64,000 bases of DNA from Bacteroidota bacterium (lineage in GTDB: Bacteria; Bacteroidota; Ignavibacteria; Tepidaquicellales; Tepidaquicellaceae), in the NCBI GenBank assembly GCA_018266875.1, contig JAFDZR010000025.1:50514-114513 (forward strand), given 5' to 3'. Numbering within the stretch: the first letter of the stretch is position 1; every line of letters starts with the position of its first letter. The notes below the pieces were generated by a model, which was not told the DNA's origin, did not search any database, and was given only the letters and a program-made list of their open reading frames with translations. The position numbers and the translations under genes are program-made. This document shows, in pieces, positions 25,476 through 34,346 of the stretch.

Positions 25476-28355
25476 TCAATGCGCTTCGTACCAACTGTCA
25501 CCGGTACCTACTTCCACTTCAATGTTAACATTCAGTTTAATTGCATTTTTCATTTTATCAATTACGATCTTCTTTACTTTTTCAAGTTCTTTTTTCTTTA
25601 CTTCAAAAACGAGTTCATCGTGAACCTGCAGAAGCATCTTCGATTCAAATTTGTTTTTCGCAAATTCATTGTAAATATTATTCATTGCTATCTTTATCAT
25701 GTCTGCTGCCGTTCCCTGAATGGGCATATTGATTGCGGCTCTTTCGTCTTCTGCTCTTGCAGCTGCATTCTGATTGTTTATCTGACTCAGATACCTTCTT
25801 CTGCCAAGCAGAGTTTCCACATATCCGTGCTCATGGGCAAACTTTTTCGTTTCTTCCATGTAAGTTCTTACATTCGGATACTCGCGGAAATATCTTTCTA
25901 TTATTTCTTTTGCTTCTGAATTCTTGATCTCAAGTCTGTTTGCCAGACCGAACGCCCCGATGCCGTAAATTATTCCGAAATTTACTTCCTTTGCTTTCCT
26001 CCTCATGCCTGGCGTTACATCATTTTTGGATTTCAGCCCGAAGATTCTCATAGAGGTCTCGGTATGAATATCATGATTTCTTCGGAATGCATTAAGCATG
26101 TTTTCATCATTTGCGTAATGAGCCATAATGCGGAGTTCTATCTGCGAATAGTCTGCAGACATTATAAGGAAAGTATCGTTTCTTGGAACAAAAGCTTTGC
26201 GGAGACTTCTTCCGGCTTCAGTCCTTATAGGAATGTTCTGCAGATTCGGATCAACGCTGGAAAGTCTGCCGGTAGCGGCGGCAACCTGATTGAAAACAGT
26301 ATGTACTCTTCCTGTCTTCGGATTTATTGCTTTTTTAAGACCGTCAAGATATGTTGATTTCAGCTTCGTAAGCATTCTGTAATCCACAAGAAATGATGCG
26401 ATCTCATGCTGAATTTTCAGTTCCTCAAGTACATGAACATCAGTCGAATATCCTGTTTTCGTTTTTTTGGTAGGAGTGAGTTTCAATTTATTGAATAAAA
26501 TGTCAGCAAGCTGCTGGGTTGAATTTATGTTGAATTTCTCTCCGGCCGATTCATAGATCTTTGCTTCGTATTCTTTAATATATTTTTCAGTCTGTTTATT
26601 GATAGAACTTAAAATCCTCTCGTCCACTTTAAATCCTTCATATTCCATTTCAGACAGAACTTTTATCAGTGGAAATTCTATCTCATCGCAGAGATTTCTC
26701 AGATTTAGTTTTCCAAGTTCATATTTGATCTTGTAATAAAGCTGAAGAGTAACGTCTGCATCTTCTGCAGCGTATTCGCCCGCTTTGTCCACATCCACTT
26801 TATCCATGGTGATCTGATCTCTGCCTTTTCCGATCAGTTCCTTTATGGATATCGGTCTGTAGTCCAGGAATTTTTCCGACAGACTGTCCATATCATGCGC
26901 GCCTTCAGGTCTGAGAATATATGCTCCTATTAATGTATCAAAGAATAGGTTTGACATTTCAATTCCGTAATTTCTCATCACTAGATAATCATACTTCAGA
27001 TTCTGTCCGACATACTTTATCTTCTTATTCTCGAGCAGCGGCTTGATCTTTTCAATCGCAGTCCCGATCTCAATGCCTGTTCCGTCTTTTGCATTGATGC
27101 TGTTTTCAGGTGCATCGAAAAGCGATTTTTCTTTACGGACTTTCCTGCCTTTTTTCTCAAATGTCTTTCCCCGGACCGGAACGTAATATGCGCTGAATTC
27201 CTCAAAGGCAAAAGACATGCCGACAAGATTTGTGTTCATTGCATCCAAGGCATCTGTTTCTGTGTCAAAACATATTATATCCTGTTTACTGAGAATTTTT
27301 ATCAGATCATCAAATTCCTTTTCCGTTTTAATGATCCTGTAATCATGTTTTGTATCGCTGATCGTTTTAATAATCCTCGGTGAATCTTTTATGTCAACTT
27401 TTATAGTTTCTGTGAACTTATTATTCTGTTTTGAAGCGGAGCTTACCGTTGAAGCCGGAGGAGTTTCAGATTCATATCCGTCTTTTGCAAATTTTCTCGT
27501 GAGAGTTTTGAATTCAAGTTCTTCAAAGAGGGTAGTAAGCAGTTCAGCATCTTCCTGTTTCTTGTTAAGGTTGTGAAAATTAATTTTAAGAGGAACATCT
27601 GTTTTAATCGTAACAAGCATATATGAAAGCATAGCTTCCTTTTTGTGCGTCTGTATATTCTCTTTGAGTTTTGGCTTTGTGATCCTGTCAATATTCTTAT
27701 ACAAATTTTCAATTGATCCGAACTCCTGTATAAGAGAAGCTGCTGTTTTTTCTCCAACTCCCTTTATGCCGGGAATATTATCGGAAGCATCACCCATGAG
27801 ACCAAGCACTTCGATGACTTTATCCGGTGTAACTCCGAATTTTTTTAAGACCCCTTCTTTGTCAATAATTTCGTTGTCCGTTCCGTATTGGGTCTTTGCA
27901 GGTTTGAACATAAACACCCTGTCTGAGATAAGCTGCATGTAATCCTTATCAGGCGTAACCATGAAACTGGTTACATTTTCCTTTTCCGCCTGCTTCACCA
28001 GTGTTCCGATTATATCATCAGCCTCAAAGCCTTCCAGTTCGATCATGGGAATGTTAAAAGCCTTTACAATTTCCTTCACTTTTTCGATCTGCCAGGGCAT
28101 GTCAGTGGGTATCTCCTGTCTCTGGGCTTTGTATTCTGGATATTCCTTATGTCTGAAAGTCGGCGAAGCGGTATCGAAGCAAACTGCTATATGGTCGGGT
28201 TTCTGTTCCTCCAGTATTTTGATAAGAGAGTTTACAAAACCATAAACAGCAGATGTATTTTTACCTTTTGAATTTATAAGCGGATTTGATATCATGGCAA
28301 AATAAGCTCTGTATATCATCGCCATTGCGTCAATAAGGAATAATTTTTCGGACAA
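25476..28355 (-). CDS. polA: DNA polymerase I
   Basis: At 959 residues this is a complete three-domain enzyme. Residues 1-290 form the 5' nuclease (FLIDAMAMIYRAYFAM, GVGEKTAASLIQEFG). The 3'-5' exonuclease spans about 330-540 and keeps its catalytic residues (ICFDTETDALD, GQNLKYDYL, YAAEDADVTL), so proofreading should be active. The polymerase domain holds motif A DYSQIELRIMAH, motif B RRKAKEVNFGIIYG and motif C LQVHDELVFEV. It works in repair and Okazaki fragment processing. It probably leads a run with rfaD and the deiminase gene, although the latter ends at its own terminator. Confidence 0.97.
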   Translation of the reverse strand: MSEKLFLIDAMAMIYRAYFAMISNPLINSKGKNTSAVYGFVNSLIKILEEQKPDHIAVCFDTASPTFRHKEYPEYKAQRQEIPTDMPWQIEKVKEIVKAFNIPMIELEGFEADDIIGTLVKQAEKENVTSFMVTPDKDYMQLISDRVFMFKPAKTQYGTDNEIIDKEGVLKKFGVTPDKVIEVLGLMGDASDNIPGIKGVGEKTAASLIQEFGSIENLYKNIDRITKPKLKENIQTHKKEAMLSYMLVTIKTDVPLKINFHNLNKKQEDAELLTTLFEELEFKTLTRKFAKDGYESETPPASTVSSASKQNNKFTETIKVDIKDSPRIIKTISDTKHDYRIIKTEKEFDDLIKILSKQDIICFDTETDALDAMNTNLVGMSFAFEEFSAYYVPVRGKTFEKKGRKVRKEKSLFDAPENSINAKDGTGIEIGTAIEKIKPLLENKKIKYVGQNLKYDYLVMRNYGIEMSNLFFDTLIGAYILRPEGAHDMDSLSEKFLDYRPISIKELIGKGRDQITMDKVDVDKAGEYAAEDADVTLQLYYKIKYELGKLNLRNLCDEIEFPLIKVLSEMEYEGFKVDERILSSINKQTEKYIKEYEAKIYESAGEKFNINSTQQLADILFNKLKLTPTKKTKTGYSTDVHVLEELKIQHEIASFLVDYRMLTKLKSTYLDGLKKAINPKTGRVHTVFNQVAAATGRLSSVDPNLQNIPIRTEAGRSLRKAFVPRNDTFLIMSADYSQIELRIMAHYANDENMLNAFRRNHDIHTETSMRIFGLKSKNDVTPGMRRKAKEVNFGIIYGIGAFGLANRLEIKNSEAKEIIERYFREYPNVRTYMEETKKFAHEHGYVETLLGRRRYLSQINNQNAAARAEDERAAINMPIQGTAADMIKIAMNNIYNEFAKNKFESKMLLQVHDELVFEVKKKELEKVKKIVIDKMKNAIKLNVNIEVEVGTGDSWYEAH

Positions 28356-28401
28356 AGGGATTTGCTATAAAATTAAAAAAATAAGACCTGAAAAAATCAT
28401 A

Positions 28402-29247
28402 TTATACTTTATGCAGAGCAAGCAGCGGAATCTTTGTATGGTACGCCATTTTTTTAGTCAGGCTTCTGTTGAAAATCCTGTCAAGCAGAGTTCTTTTTTT
28501 GATTGCCATGGCCAGAATATCCACTGGATTATTATTTATGTAATCATTAATTCCTTCCAGAACATTTTCTTCGGTAACCAGAGCAAGTTTCATTTTTTCC
28601 GTTCCGACTGTAGTTTTAATTTTTTCAAATTCTTTTTTATTCTTTTCCTGGGTATCATTTCCGGATTCTATAATATGCAGCAGTGTGATCTCCGAGTCAA
28701 AGACTTCCGCAAATTTCAAAAGTCTCTGGAAAGACGGCATATTAGCTTTGATGTCATCATATGCGTAAACAATATTTTCAAGAGTTTTATTTTCCGCGTT
28801 CTGAGGAATGGCAAGAACAGGAACTGGGGATTTTTCTATGAGACTTGCCGTATTGCTTCCGAGAATTAATTCGGTAAGACCTGTCGCGCCGTGAGTGCCC
28901 ATAATGACAATATCTATATGAAATTCACTTATGATTGAAAGCGCTTCATCCACAACTAATCCCTGAGATACTATTGCTTCTACTTCAAAAAGGCTATTGC
29001 CTTTATCGTCCTTGTTTGATCTTTCAATTTTATTCCTGAGATCCTCAAGATTTTCCTTTGCGGATTTCTCCTCTTCCTGATATGCCGATAGATATATCTC
29101 AGCCGGCATATTGGGATCAATGAGCTGAACACTGTAAGCGTGAAACAATATCAGATTGCCTCTGGATCTCTTTGCAAATTCTATAGCGAAATTCAGAGCA
29201 TTGTCTGCATTCTGAGAAAAATCTGTCGGAAATAATATGTTTTTCAT
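28402..29247 (-). CDS. Universal stress protein, two Usp domains
   Basis: The 281-residue protein contains a complete N-terminal Usp domain (MKNILFPTDFSQNADNAL, and the ATP-binding GTHGATGLTELILGSNTASLIEKSPVPVLAIP). A second, diverged Usp domain from about residue 155 retains IVYAYDD and KMAYHTKIPLLALH but lacks the glycine-rich nucleotide loop. Tandem Usp proteins are cytosolic stress or energy-state factors. It is 46 bases upstream of polA on the same strand and divergent from the outer-membrane protein gene at 29503. Confidence 0.85.
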   Translation of the reverse strand: MKNILFPTDFSQNADNALNFAIEFAKRSRGNLILFHAYSVQLIDPNMPAEIYLSAYQEEEKSAKENLEDLRNKIERSNKDDKGNSLFEVEAIVSQGLVVDEALSIISEFHIDIVIMGTHGATGLTELILGSNTASLIEKSPVPVLAIPQNAENKTLENIVYAYDDIKANMPSFQRLLKFAEVFDSEITLLHIIESGNDTQEKNKKEFEKIKTTVGTEKMKLALVTEENVLEGINDYINNNPVDILAMAIKKRTLLDRIFNRSLTKKMAYHTKIPLLALHKV

Positions 29248-29458
29248 ATGTTGGCTTGATTTTATGAAAATTCCAAAAAATAAAGCTTTTTTACAATTGA
29301 TTAATTTTTAAACTACTTTTGGATGTAAAATGTATCTGATTACCGGTATCCGGCATTTTTCAATTTTAAACAGGTAAATATTTTAATGAAGCAATTAATA
29401 TTTGAAAAAATAATTCCCGGAATTGATTTATATCAAATATTTTTAAAAAGAAATACTT

Positions 29459-29466
29459 TATTTTTG
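29459..29466 (+). promoter_or_regulatory. Possible -7 element (TATTTTTG) for the barrel protein gene
   Basis: TATTTTTG matches the Bacteroidetes TAnnTTTG element and lies 36 bases before the ATG of the barrel gene. A TTTG -33 element is not present at the usual spacing, so support is partial. Confidence 0.3.
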
Positions 29467-29502
29467 TATATGGTTGTATTAATAAATTATTAAAAAATAA
29501 TT

Positions 29503-30567
29503 ATGAAAAAAATTTTATTAGTATTCATGACATTACTTTGCGCAGGTCTGCTGACGGCTCAGACCAATCAGGGAGGAAAGGATAAACAGGATGATCCTGA
29601 CGGTAAAGTCTGGGGTTATGCATTCGGTGATTATTTTTACAAAGCCGGCGGAGATTCAACTGTATCTGCGCTTGATTACACAGGTTACAAAAAGGATTTC
29701 AATTCTTTAGAATTCAGAAGGATTTATCTGGGTTACGATCACAACATCAGCAGGGATTTCATGGCGAGATTTGTGCTGGCATATGACGGCAGTGATCTGC
29801 TTGCATCAGGTAAAAGGTCTGTCATCGTAAAGGACGCTTTTCTTGCTTGGAAGGAAATATTCAGCGGATCAGCTCTTACCATAGGTCTGCAGCCGACACC
29901 TTCGTTCTCTTTTTTATCTGAAAAAGTATGGGGATACAGGTCAGTTGAAAAAACCATAATGGACCTGAGGGGAATAACGGGTTCAAGAGATATGGGAGTA
30001 ATGCTGAACGGAAGTTTTGACAAGGAAAGCAAATTCGGATATTATTTGATGATAGCAACCGGTTCAGCTTTGAGAATGGAGATCAATAAATACAAAAAAT
30101 ATTACGGAATGCTTTCGGGCAGTTTTGCAGAAAAGAAAATCACTGCAGATATATACGGTGATTATGAATCATCAGGACCTGACAGAAACAGGGGAACACT
30201 GAGTTCATTTCTCAGCTGGAGCGGTGAAAACATAACTGCAGGAGCCGAAGGATTTATTCAGAAAAATAATACGTCATCAACAGCAGGTTTTGATCCTTTC
30301 GGGATAAGCGTATTCATTACCGGAAATATTACCAAAGACAGATTCAGGTTTTTTACAAGGTATGATTTCTTTAATCCGGATACAAGAACTGCTCAGTATG
30401 GTTATAATCAGCATTTTGTGACAGCGGGAATAGATTATATGCCCGTTCCTAAAGTTCATATCATGCCGAATCTGTGGCTTAACGCTTACGCTAAAAAACA
30501 TGCAGATTCATACGGCAGAAAAAGTGACGTTGTACCGAGGATAACTTTCTATTACGATTACAGATAA
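29503..30567 (+). CDS. Outer-membrane beta-barrel (porin-like) protein
   Basis: The 354-residue protein has a signal peptide (MKKILLVFMTLLCAGLLTAQ) followed by alternating amphipathic strands throughout. Typical segments are GYAFGDYFYKAG, FNSLEFRRIYLGYDHNISRDFMARF and the final PRITFYYDYR, whose aromatic ending suits BAM recognition. The FxxRRxYLGYD segment resembles phosphate-selective porin O/P-like proteins, but the match is weak. A channel for small solutes is the likely role; the substrate is unknown. It is monocistronic, with a strong terminator 28 bases after the stop. Confidence 0.65.
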   Translation: MKKILLVFMTLLCAGLLTAQTNQGGKDKQDDPDGKVWGYAFGDYFYKAGGDSTVSALDYTGYKKDFNSLEFRRIYLGYDHNISRDFMARFVLAYDGSDLLASGKRSVIVKDAFLAWKEIFSGSALTIGLQPTPSFSFLSEKVWGYRSVEKTIMDLRGITGSRDMGVMLNGSFDKESKFGYYLMIATGSALRMEINKYKKYYGMLSGSFAEKKITADIYGDYESSGPDRNRGTLSSFLSWSGENITAGAEGFIQKNNTSSTAGFDPFGISVFITGNITKDRFRFFTRYDFFNPDTRTAQYGYNQHFVTAGIDYMPVPKVHIMPNLWLNAYAKKHADSYGRKSDVVPRITFYYDYR

Positions 30568-30594
30568 ATTTATTTTACAAATTAACCGACTCTG

Positions 30595-30640
30595 TCCCGT
30601 CTCAGCTGAATGCAGGACGGGATTTTTTTTTTTTTTTTTT
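30595..30640 (+). terminator. Strong Rho-independent terminator with an 18-T tract
   Basis: TCCCGTC at 30595-30601 pairs with GACGGGA at 30616-30622 across a 14-base loop, followed by 18 consecutive T at 30623-30640. It ends the barrel gene transcript and insulates the TetR operon downstream. Confidence 0.9.
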
Positions 30641-30788
30641 CTGTTTTTCTGACGCCGGACGGCTTTCTTATTAATTCAGTAAAAACTAAAATTCAGGATT
30701 ATCAGAAATAATTACAGAGGGAATAAACCTGTTTTAAGAAACAGTTTAATATTGAAATTTAAATACAACTCTGTTATTTTGTATTAAC

Positions 30789-30802
30789 TAACCATTTGGT
30801 TA
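30789..30802. promoter_or_regulatory. Palindromic operator candidate for the TetR-family regulator
   Basis: TAACCA-tt-TGGTTA is a perfect inverted repeat with 6-base arms, 41 bases before the preferred ATG of the regulator gene. The ACC/GGT half-site arrangement resembles TetR-family operators. A weak -7-like TATTTTG ends at 30781, just upstream, so a bound repressor would cover the transcription start of the whole exporter operon. Confidence 0.5.
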
Positions 30803-30842
30803 ATTTCTGTAAATTTAATCATTGAAATTATTCACGGCACAA

Positions 30843-31475
30843 ATGAAATCTACAAAGGATAAAAAGACCGAAGAGAGAATTCTTGAATCTGCGAAGAGGA
30901 TATTCTATTTAAAGGGAATAGACGGAGCAAGGATGCAGGAAATCGCAGATGAAGCTGAAATCAACAAGGCGATGCTCCATTACTACTTCAGAAGCAAAGA
31001 AAAACTTTTTGATGCGGTCTTTGCAGAAGCCGCGGGGTTAATTCTTCCAAAGGTCAGCGAACTACTGAATTCAGAAATGCCGTTATTCAGAAAAATAGAA
31101 TACTTCACGGATAAATATATTACACTGCTTTCGGAAAATTCTGTAATTCCGGCTTTTGTAATAAGAGAAATGAATAATAATCCTACAAAGTTTTTCAGGA
31201 TATTCAATAAATATTTCAGCGTTAAACCGGAAATATTCATCAAGCAGATAAGGAAAGCGGTTGATGAAGGAGAAATAATACCTTTGGATCCGATGCAGCT
31301 TCACATCAACATAATGTCGCTCTGTATTTTCCCGTTCATTGCCAGACCTTTGATCATGAATATTTTCGGCATGAATGAAAAAGCATTTGTAAATTTTATT
31401 AATAAAAGAAAACGGGAAATCCCCGAATTTATAATAAATTCCATAACTAATAAAAGTAATAAAAAACATAAATGA
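30843..31475 (+). CDS. TetR/AcrR-family transcriptional regulator
   Basis: The frame can open at TTG 30822, but ATG at 30843 is preferred because it directly precedes the KSTKDKKTEERILESAKRIF helix. The N-terminal DNA-binding domain has the classic pattern GARMQEIADEAEINKAMLHYYFRSKEKLFDAV. The C-terminal ligand domain (about 150 residues) is diverged and retains FIARPLIMNIFG. The stop overlaps the next gene by ATGA, so it is the first gene of the exporter operon and very likely its autoregulated repressor. The arrangement parallels E. coli cecR upstream of ybhGFSR. Confidence 0.88.
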   Translation: MKSTKDKKTEERILESAKRIFYLKGIDGARMQEIADEAEINKAMLHYYFRSKEKLFDAVFAEAAGLILPKVSELLNSEMPLFRKIEYFTDKYITLLSENSVIPAFVIREMNNNPTKFFRIFNKYFSVKPEIFIKQIRKAVDEGEIIPLDPMQLHINIMSLCIFPFIARPLIMNIFGMNEKAFVNFINKRKREIPEFIINSITNKSNKKHK

Positions 31476-32443
31476 AGATAATAATTCTGAATCTTTTGAT
31501 TCTCTATACTGGATTTAATTTTGCCGGCTGCAATGGTGACCAGGTTAATAATGAAATTTCCGGATCGGGGAATATAGAAGCAACTGACGTAGTTATAAGT
31601 TCCAGGACTCCCGGTCAGATAGAAAATATTCTTGTAAAGGAAGGTGATCTTGTCAAAAAAGATGACATATTGTTTCTGATTGATCACGATCTTCTGGATA
31701 TACAGCTTAGGCAGGCAAATGCAGCGGCAGAGCAGGCTGATGCTCAGCTGAAACTTCTCATACAGGGATCAAGGATAGAAGACATTAGAATTGCGGAGGA
31801 AGCTGTCAATTCTGCGGAAATCAGTCTCTCCCAGTCCGAAGCGGATCTGGAAAGAATGAAAAACCTGTATGAGTCAAATTCATCAACTAAAAAACAGTAT
31901 GATGACGCCAATACTCTTTATGAACTTAATAAAAACCGGTTAGCCACTGCTGAAGAGACTCTGAAGAAGATCAAAAACATTTCAAGAAAAGAAGATATTG
32001 AATCCGCCAGGGCAAATCTTAAACGCAATCAGGCAAATGCAGACCTAATAGTCAAAAATATTGAAGACTGCACAGTCAGGTCTCCGCTTGAGGGAATTGT
32101 AACGAAAAAACTTGCGGAGGAAGGTGAATTTGTTACTACGGGTTCATCTATCCTCAATATTGCAGATCTGAAAGTAGTTGATCTTTTTATTTATATAACC
32201 GAAGAAGTGCTTGGGAAAATAAAGATCGGCCAGAAAGCTGAAGTTACAAATGATACATACCCCGGGAAAAAATATATAGGCGAAGTCATTTACATATCAC
32301 CTGAAGCGGAGTTCACGCCTAAGAACATTCAGACAAAGGAAGAAAGAACGAAACTGGTATTCGGAGTGAAGATCAGAATTCCAAACGATTCCTATGATTT
32401 GAAATCCGGAATGCCGGCTGATGCAAAAATTATTTTAAACTGA
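31472..32443 (+). CDS. HlyD/YbhG-family periplasmic adaptor (membrane fusion lipoprotein)
   Basis: The 323-residue protein begins with a lipoprotein-type signal (LILYTGFNFAGCNG), with Cys about 20 as the lipidation site. A split biotinyl-lipoyl motif (ISSRTPGQIENILVKEGDLVKKDDIL and CTVRSPLEGIVTKKLAEEGEFV) flanks a long coiled-coil hairpin at about residues 75-190. A beta-barrel domain follows. This is the adaptor that links an inner-membrane ABC exporter to an outer-membrane channel. It overlaps the TetR gene and is followed by two ATPases and two permeases. No outer-membrane TolC partner is encoded in the operon. Confidence 0.88.
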   Translation: MKIIILNLLILYTGFNFAGCNGDQVNNEISGSGNIEATDVVISSRTPGQIENILVKEGDLVKKDDILFLIDHDLLDIQLRQANAAAEQADAQLKLLIQGSRIEDIRIAEEAVNSAEISLSQSEADLERMKNLYESNSSTKKQYDDANTLYELNKNRLATAEETLKKIKNISRKEDIESARANLKRNQANADLIVKNIEDCTVRSPLEGIVTKKLAEEGEFVTTGSSILNIADLKVVDLFIYITEEVLGKIKIGQKAEVTNDTYPGKKYIGEVIYISPEAEFTPKNIQTKEERTKLVFGVKIRIPNDSYDLKSGMPADAKIILN

Positions 32444-32453
32444 CCGGAGAATT

Positions 32454-33371
32454 TTGAATAACGCAGTAATTATAAAAAACATTTCCAAAAAATTCGGAGA
32501 AGTAACCGCTCTTGATAATGTCAGCTTCAATATCAGGAAAAACACTATCTTCGGACTGGTAGGACCTGACGGAGCAGGAAAAACTACTTTAATCAGGATC
32601 ATGTGCAGTCTTCTGAAAGCTGACAACGGTGAAATAGAATTCACAGGTATGAATATTAAAAAAGGAAGCAGAAAGATAAAGAACGAGATCGGTTATCTGT
32701 CACAGAAATTCAGTCTGTATACTGATCTTACAGTAGATGAAAATATTCAGTTTATTGCTGATATTCACGGCGTAACGGATTTTAATAACAGAAGAGACGA
32801 ACTGCTTCAGTTCACACGTCTGAAGGACTTCAGGAATTTCCAGGCAGGAAAGCTTTCCGGAGGAATGAAACAGAAATTGGCTCTTGCATGCACTCTGATT
32901 TACAGACCAAAGATAATCTTTCTTGACGAACCAACTACCGGTGTGGATCCTGTTTCGAGAAGAGAATTCTGGATCATACTTTCCGGCCTGTTAAAAGATG
33001 ATATTACGATATTCATTTCGACTCCTTATATGGACGAGGCGGAAAGATTCAATTACATTGTAATGATGAATAATGGACATATAATCTCTGAGGGAACTCC
33101 GGACGAAATTAAAAAAGCGCTTAACATGTCAGTAGTTGAAGTTGTATGCAGTCCGGTCAGAGACGCTTATAATATATTAAGAAAAATTGAACAGGCGGAC
33201 GTTCAGATGTTCGGGGACAGACTTAATATTGTTTTCAAGGGAATGGGAGCAGATGAAACCGGAATAGAATCAATTCTTACTGAAAATAATATTACCGTAA
33301 CCGACATCAGAAAAAAGATACCTTCACTGGAAAATGTATTCATTGAATTAATGAAAAGCAAAGATACATAA
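32454..33371 (+). CDS. ABC exporter ATP-binding protein (first of two)
   Basis: The 305-residue ATPase uses a TTG start, the only plausible one, directly before NNAVIIKNISKKFG. It has Walker A GPDGAGKTT, signature LSGGMKQKL, Walker B IIFLDEPTTGVDP and an H-loop position occupied by TPYMDEAERF, where His is replaced by Pro-Tyr context (STPYMDEAE). It is a CcmA/DrrA-type subunit with an extra C-terminal domain. In E. coli YbhF two such ATPases are fused; here they are separate genes. It likely pairs with the second ATPase as a heterodimer beneath the two permeases. Confidence 0.85.
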   Translation: MNNAVIIKNISKKFGEVTALDNVSFNIRKNTIFGLVGPDGAGKTTLIRIMCSLLKADNGEIEFTGMNIKKGSRKIKNEIGYLSQKFSLYTDLTVDENIQFIADIHGVTDFNNRRDELLQFTRLKDFRNFQAGKLSGGMKQKLALACTLIYRPKIIFLDEPTTGVDPVSRREFWIILSGLLKDDITIFISTPYMDEAERFNYIVMMNNGHIISEGTPDEIKKALNMSVVEVVCSPVRDAYNILRKIEQADVQMFGDRLNIVFKGMGADETGIESILTENNITVTDIRKKIPSLENVFIELMKSKDT

Positions 33372-33404
33372 ATAATATTCTGAAATGATATTTCCCATAG
33401 AATC

Positions 33405-34346
33405 TTGAACAGCATAGAAGTAAGTAACCTCACAAAAAAATTCGGCAGTTTCACATCCGTTAATGACATAAGTTTCAGTGTCGGTAAAGGAGAAATATTC
33501 GGATTTCTCGGAGCTAACGGAGCGGGTAAATCAACAACGATAAAAATGCTGTGCGGAATTCTGGAACCGACTTCAGGGGACGCGATGGTCAGCGGATTCA
33601 GTATTTCAAAAGACCCTGAGAGCGTGAAAAGGAATATCGGTTATATGTCGCAGAAATTCTCACTCTACGGCGATCTCACTGTAAATGAGAACCTGAATTT
33701 CTTCGGTGGGATTTATGGCCTCAAAAATGAAAGACTTAAAGAAAGAAAGAGCTGGGCTTTGAAAATTTCAGGTCTGGAGAATAAAGAGAATACGCTGACT
33801 TCCACGCTTTCAGTCGGATACAAACAAAGACTTGCTCTGGGAGCTGCAGTAATGCATGAACCAAAGATTGTATTCCTGGACGAACCAACCGGCGGAGTAG
33901 ATCCGATATCAAGAAGAAAATTCTGGGATCTGATCCATGATATATCAGAAAGCGGAACAACCGTATTTGTGACGACGCATTATCTGGATGAAGCCGAATT
34001 CTGCAACAGAATAATTTTAATTAATGCCGGTATACTTATAGCTTCAGGAAGTCCCGCCGAGCTCAAGAAGGAATACATTGACAATACAGTGCTTGAGATC
34101 ACTTGCAGGGAGACTTTTGCTGTAATTGAAAAGCTTATTCCTGAAGATTTTACACAGAGCGTATCTGCATTTGGAAATTCAATACATCTTATTCTGAAAA
34201 GCAAATTTTCCCCGCAGGATGAAGAACTAAAAATAATTAAGGAAAGAATAAGGAAACTTACCGGAGATATAGGTGAAGTAAAAATTGAAATTATAGTGCC
34301 TTCCCTTGAAGACGTATTCCTGAACCTTCTTGAAAAAAGAGAATAA
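33405..34346 (+). CDS. ABC exporter ATP-binding protein (second of two)
   Basis: The 313-residue ATPase also starts at TTG. Motifs are Walker A GANGAGKSTT, a variant signature LSVGYKQRL, Walker B IVFLDEPTGGVDP and H-loop VTTHYLDEAEFCNR. The variant signature here and the missing H-loop His in the partner ATPase suggest one functional and one degenerate site, as in asymmetric ABC dimers; this is inference. Its stop overlaps the next ATG (TAATG), so translation of ATPase and permease is coupled. Confidence 0.87.
   Translation: MNSIEVSNLTKKFGSFTSVNDISFSVGKGEIFGFLGANGAGKSTTIKMLCGILEPTSGDAMVSGFSISKDPESVKRNIGYMSQKFSLYGDLTVNENLNFFGGIYGLKNERLKERKSWALKISGLENKENTLTSTLSVGYKQRLALGAAVMHEPKIVFLDEPTGGVDPISRRKFWDLIHDISESGTTVFVTTHYLDEAEFCNRIILINAGILIASGSPAELKKEYIDNTVLEITCRETFAVIEKLIPEDFTQSVSAFGNSIHLILKSKFSPQDEELKIIKERIRKLTGDIGEVKIEIIVPSLEDVFLNLLEKRE

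Noticed and set aside
25473..25919. 148-residue open frame antisense to polA
   Set aside because: It lies wholly within the conserved polymerase domain on the opposite strand, with biased composition and no recognisable domain.
30623..30640. 18-T homopolymer as a phase-variation tract
   Set aside because: It directly follows a GC-rich hairpin beyond a stop codon, so it is a terminator tail and not in a promoter spacer or coding region.
30822..30843. TTG at 30822 as start of the TetR regulator
   Set aside because: ATG at 30843 is in frame 7 codons later and directly precedes the conserved N-terminal helix.
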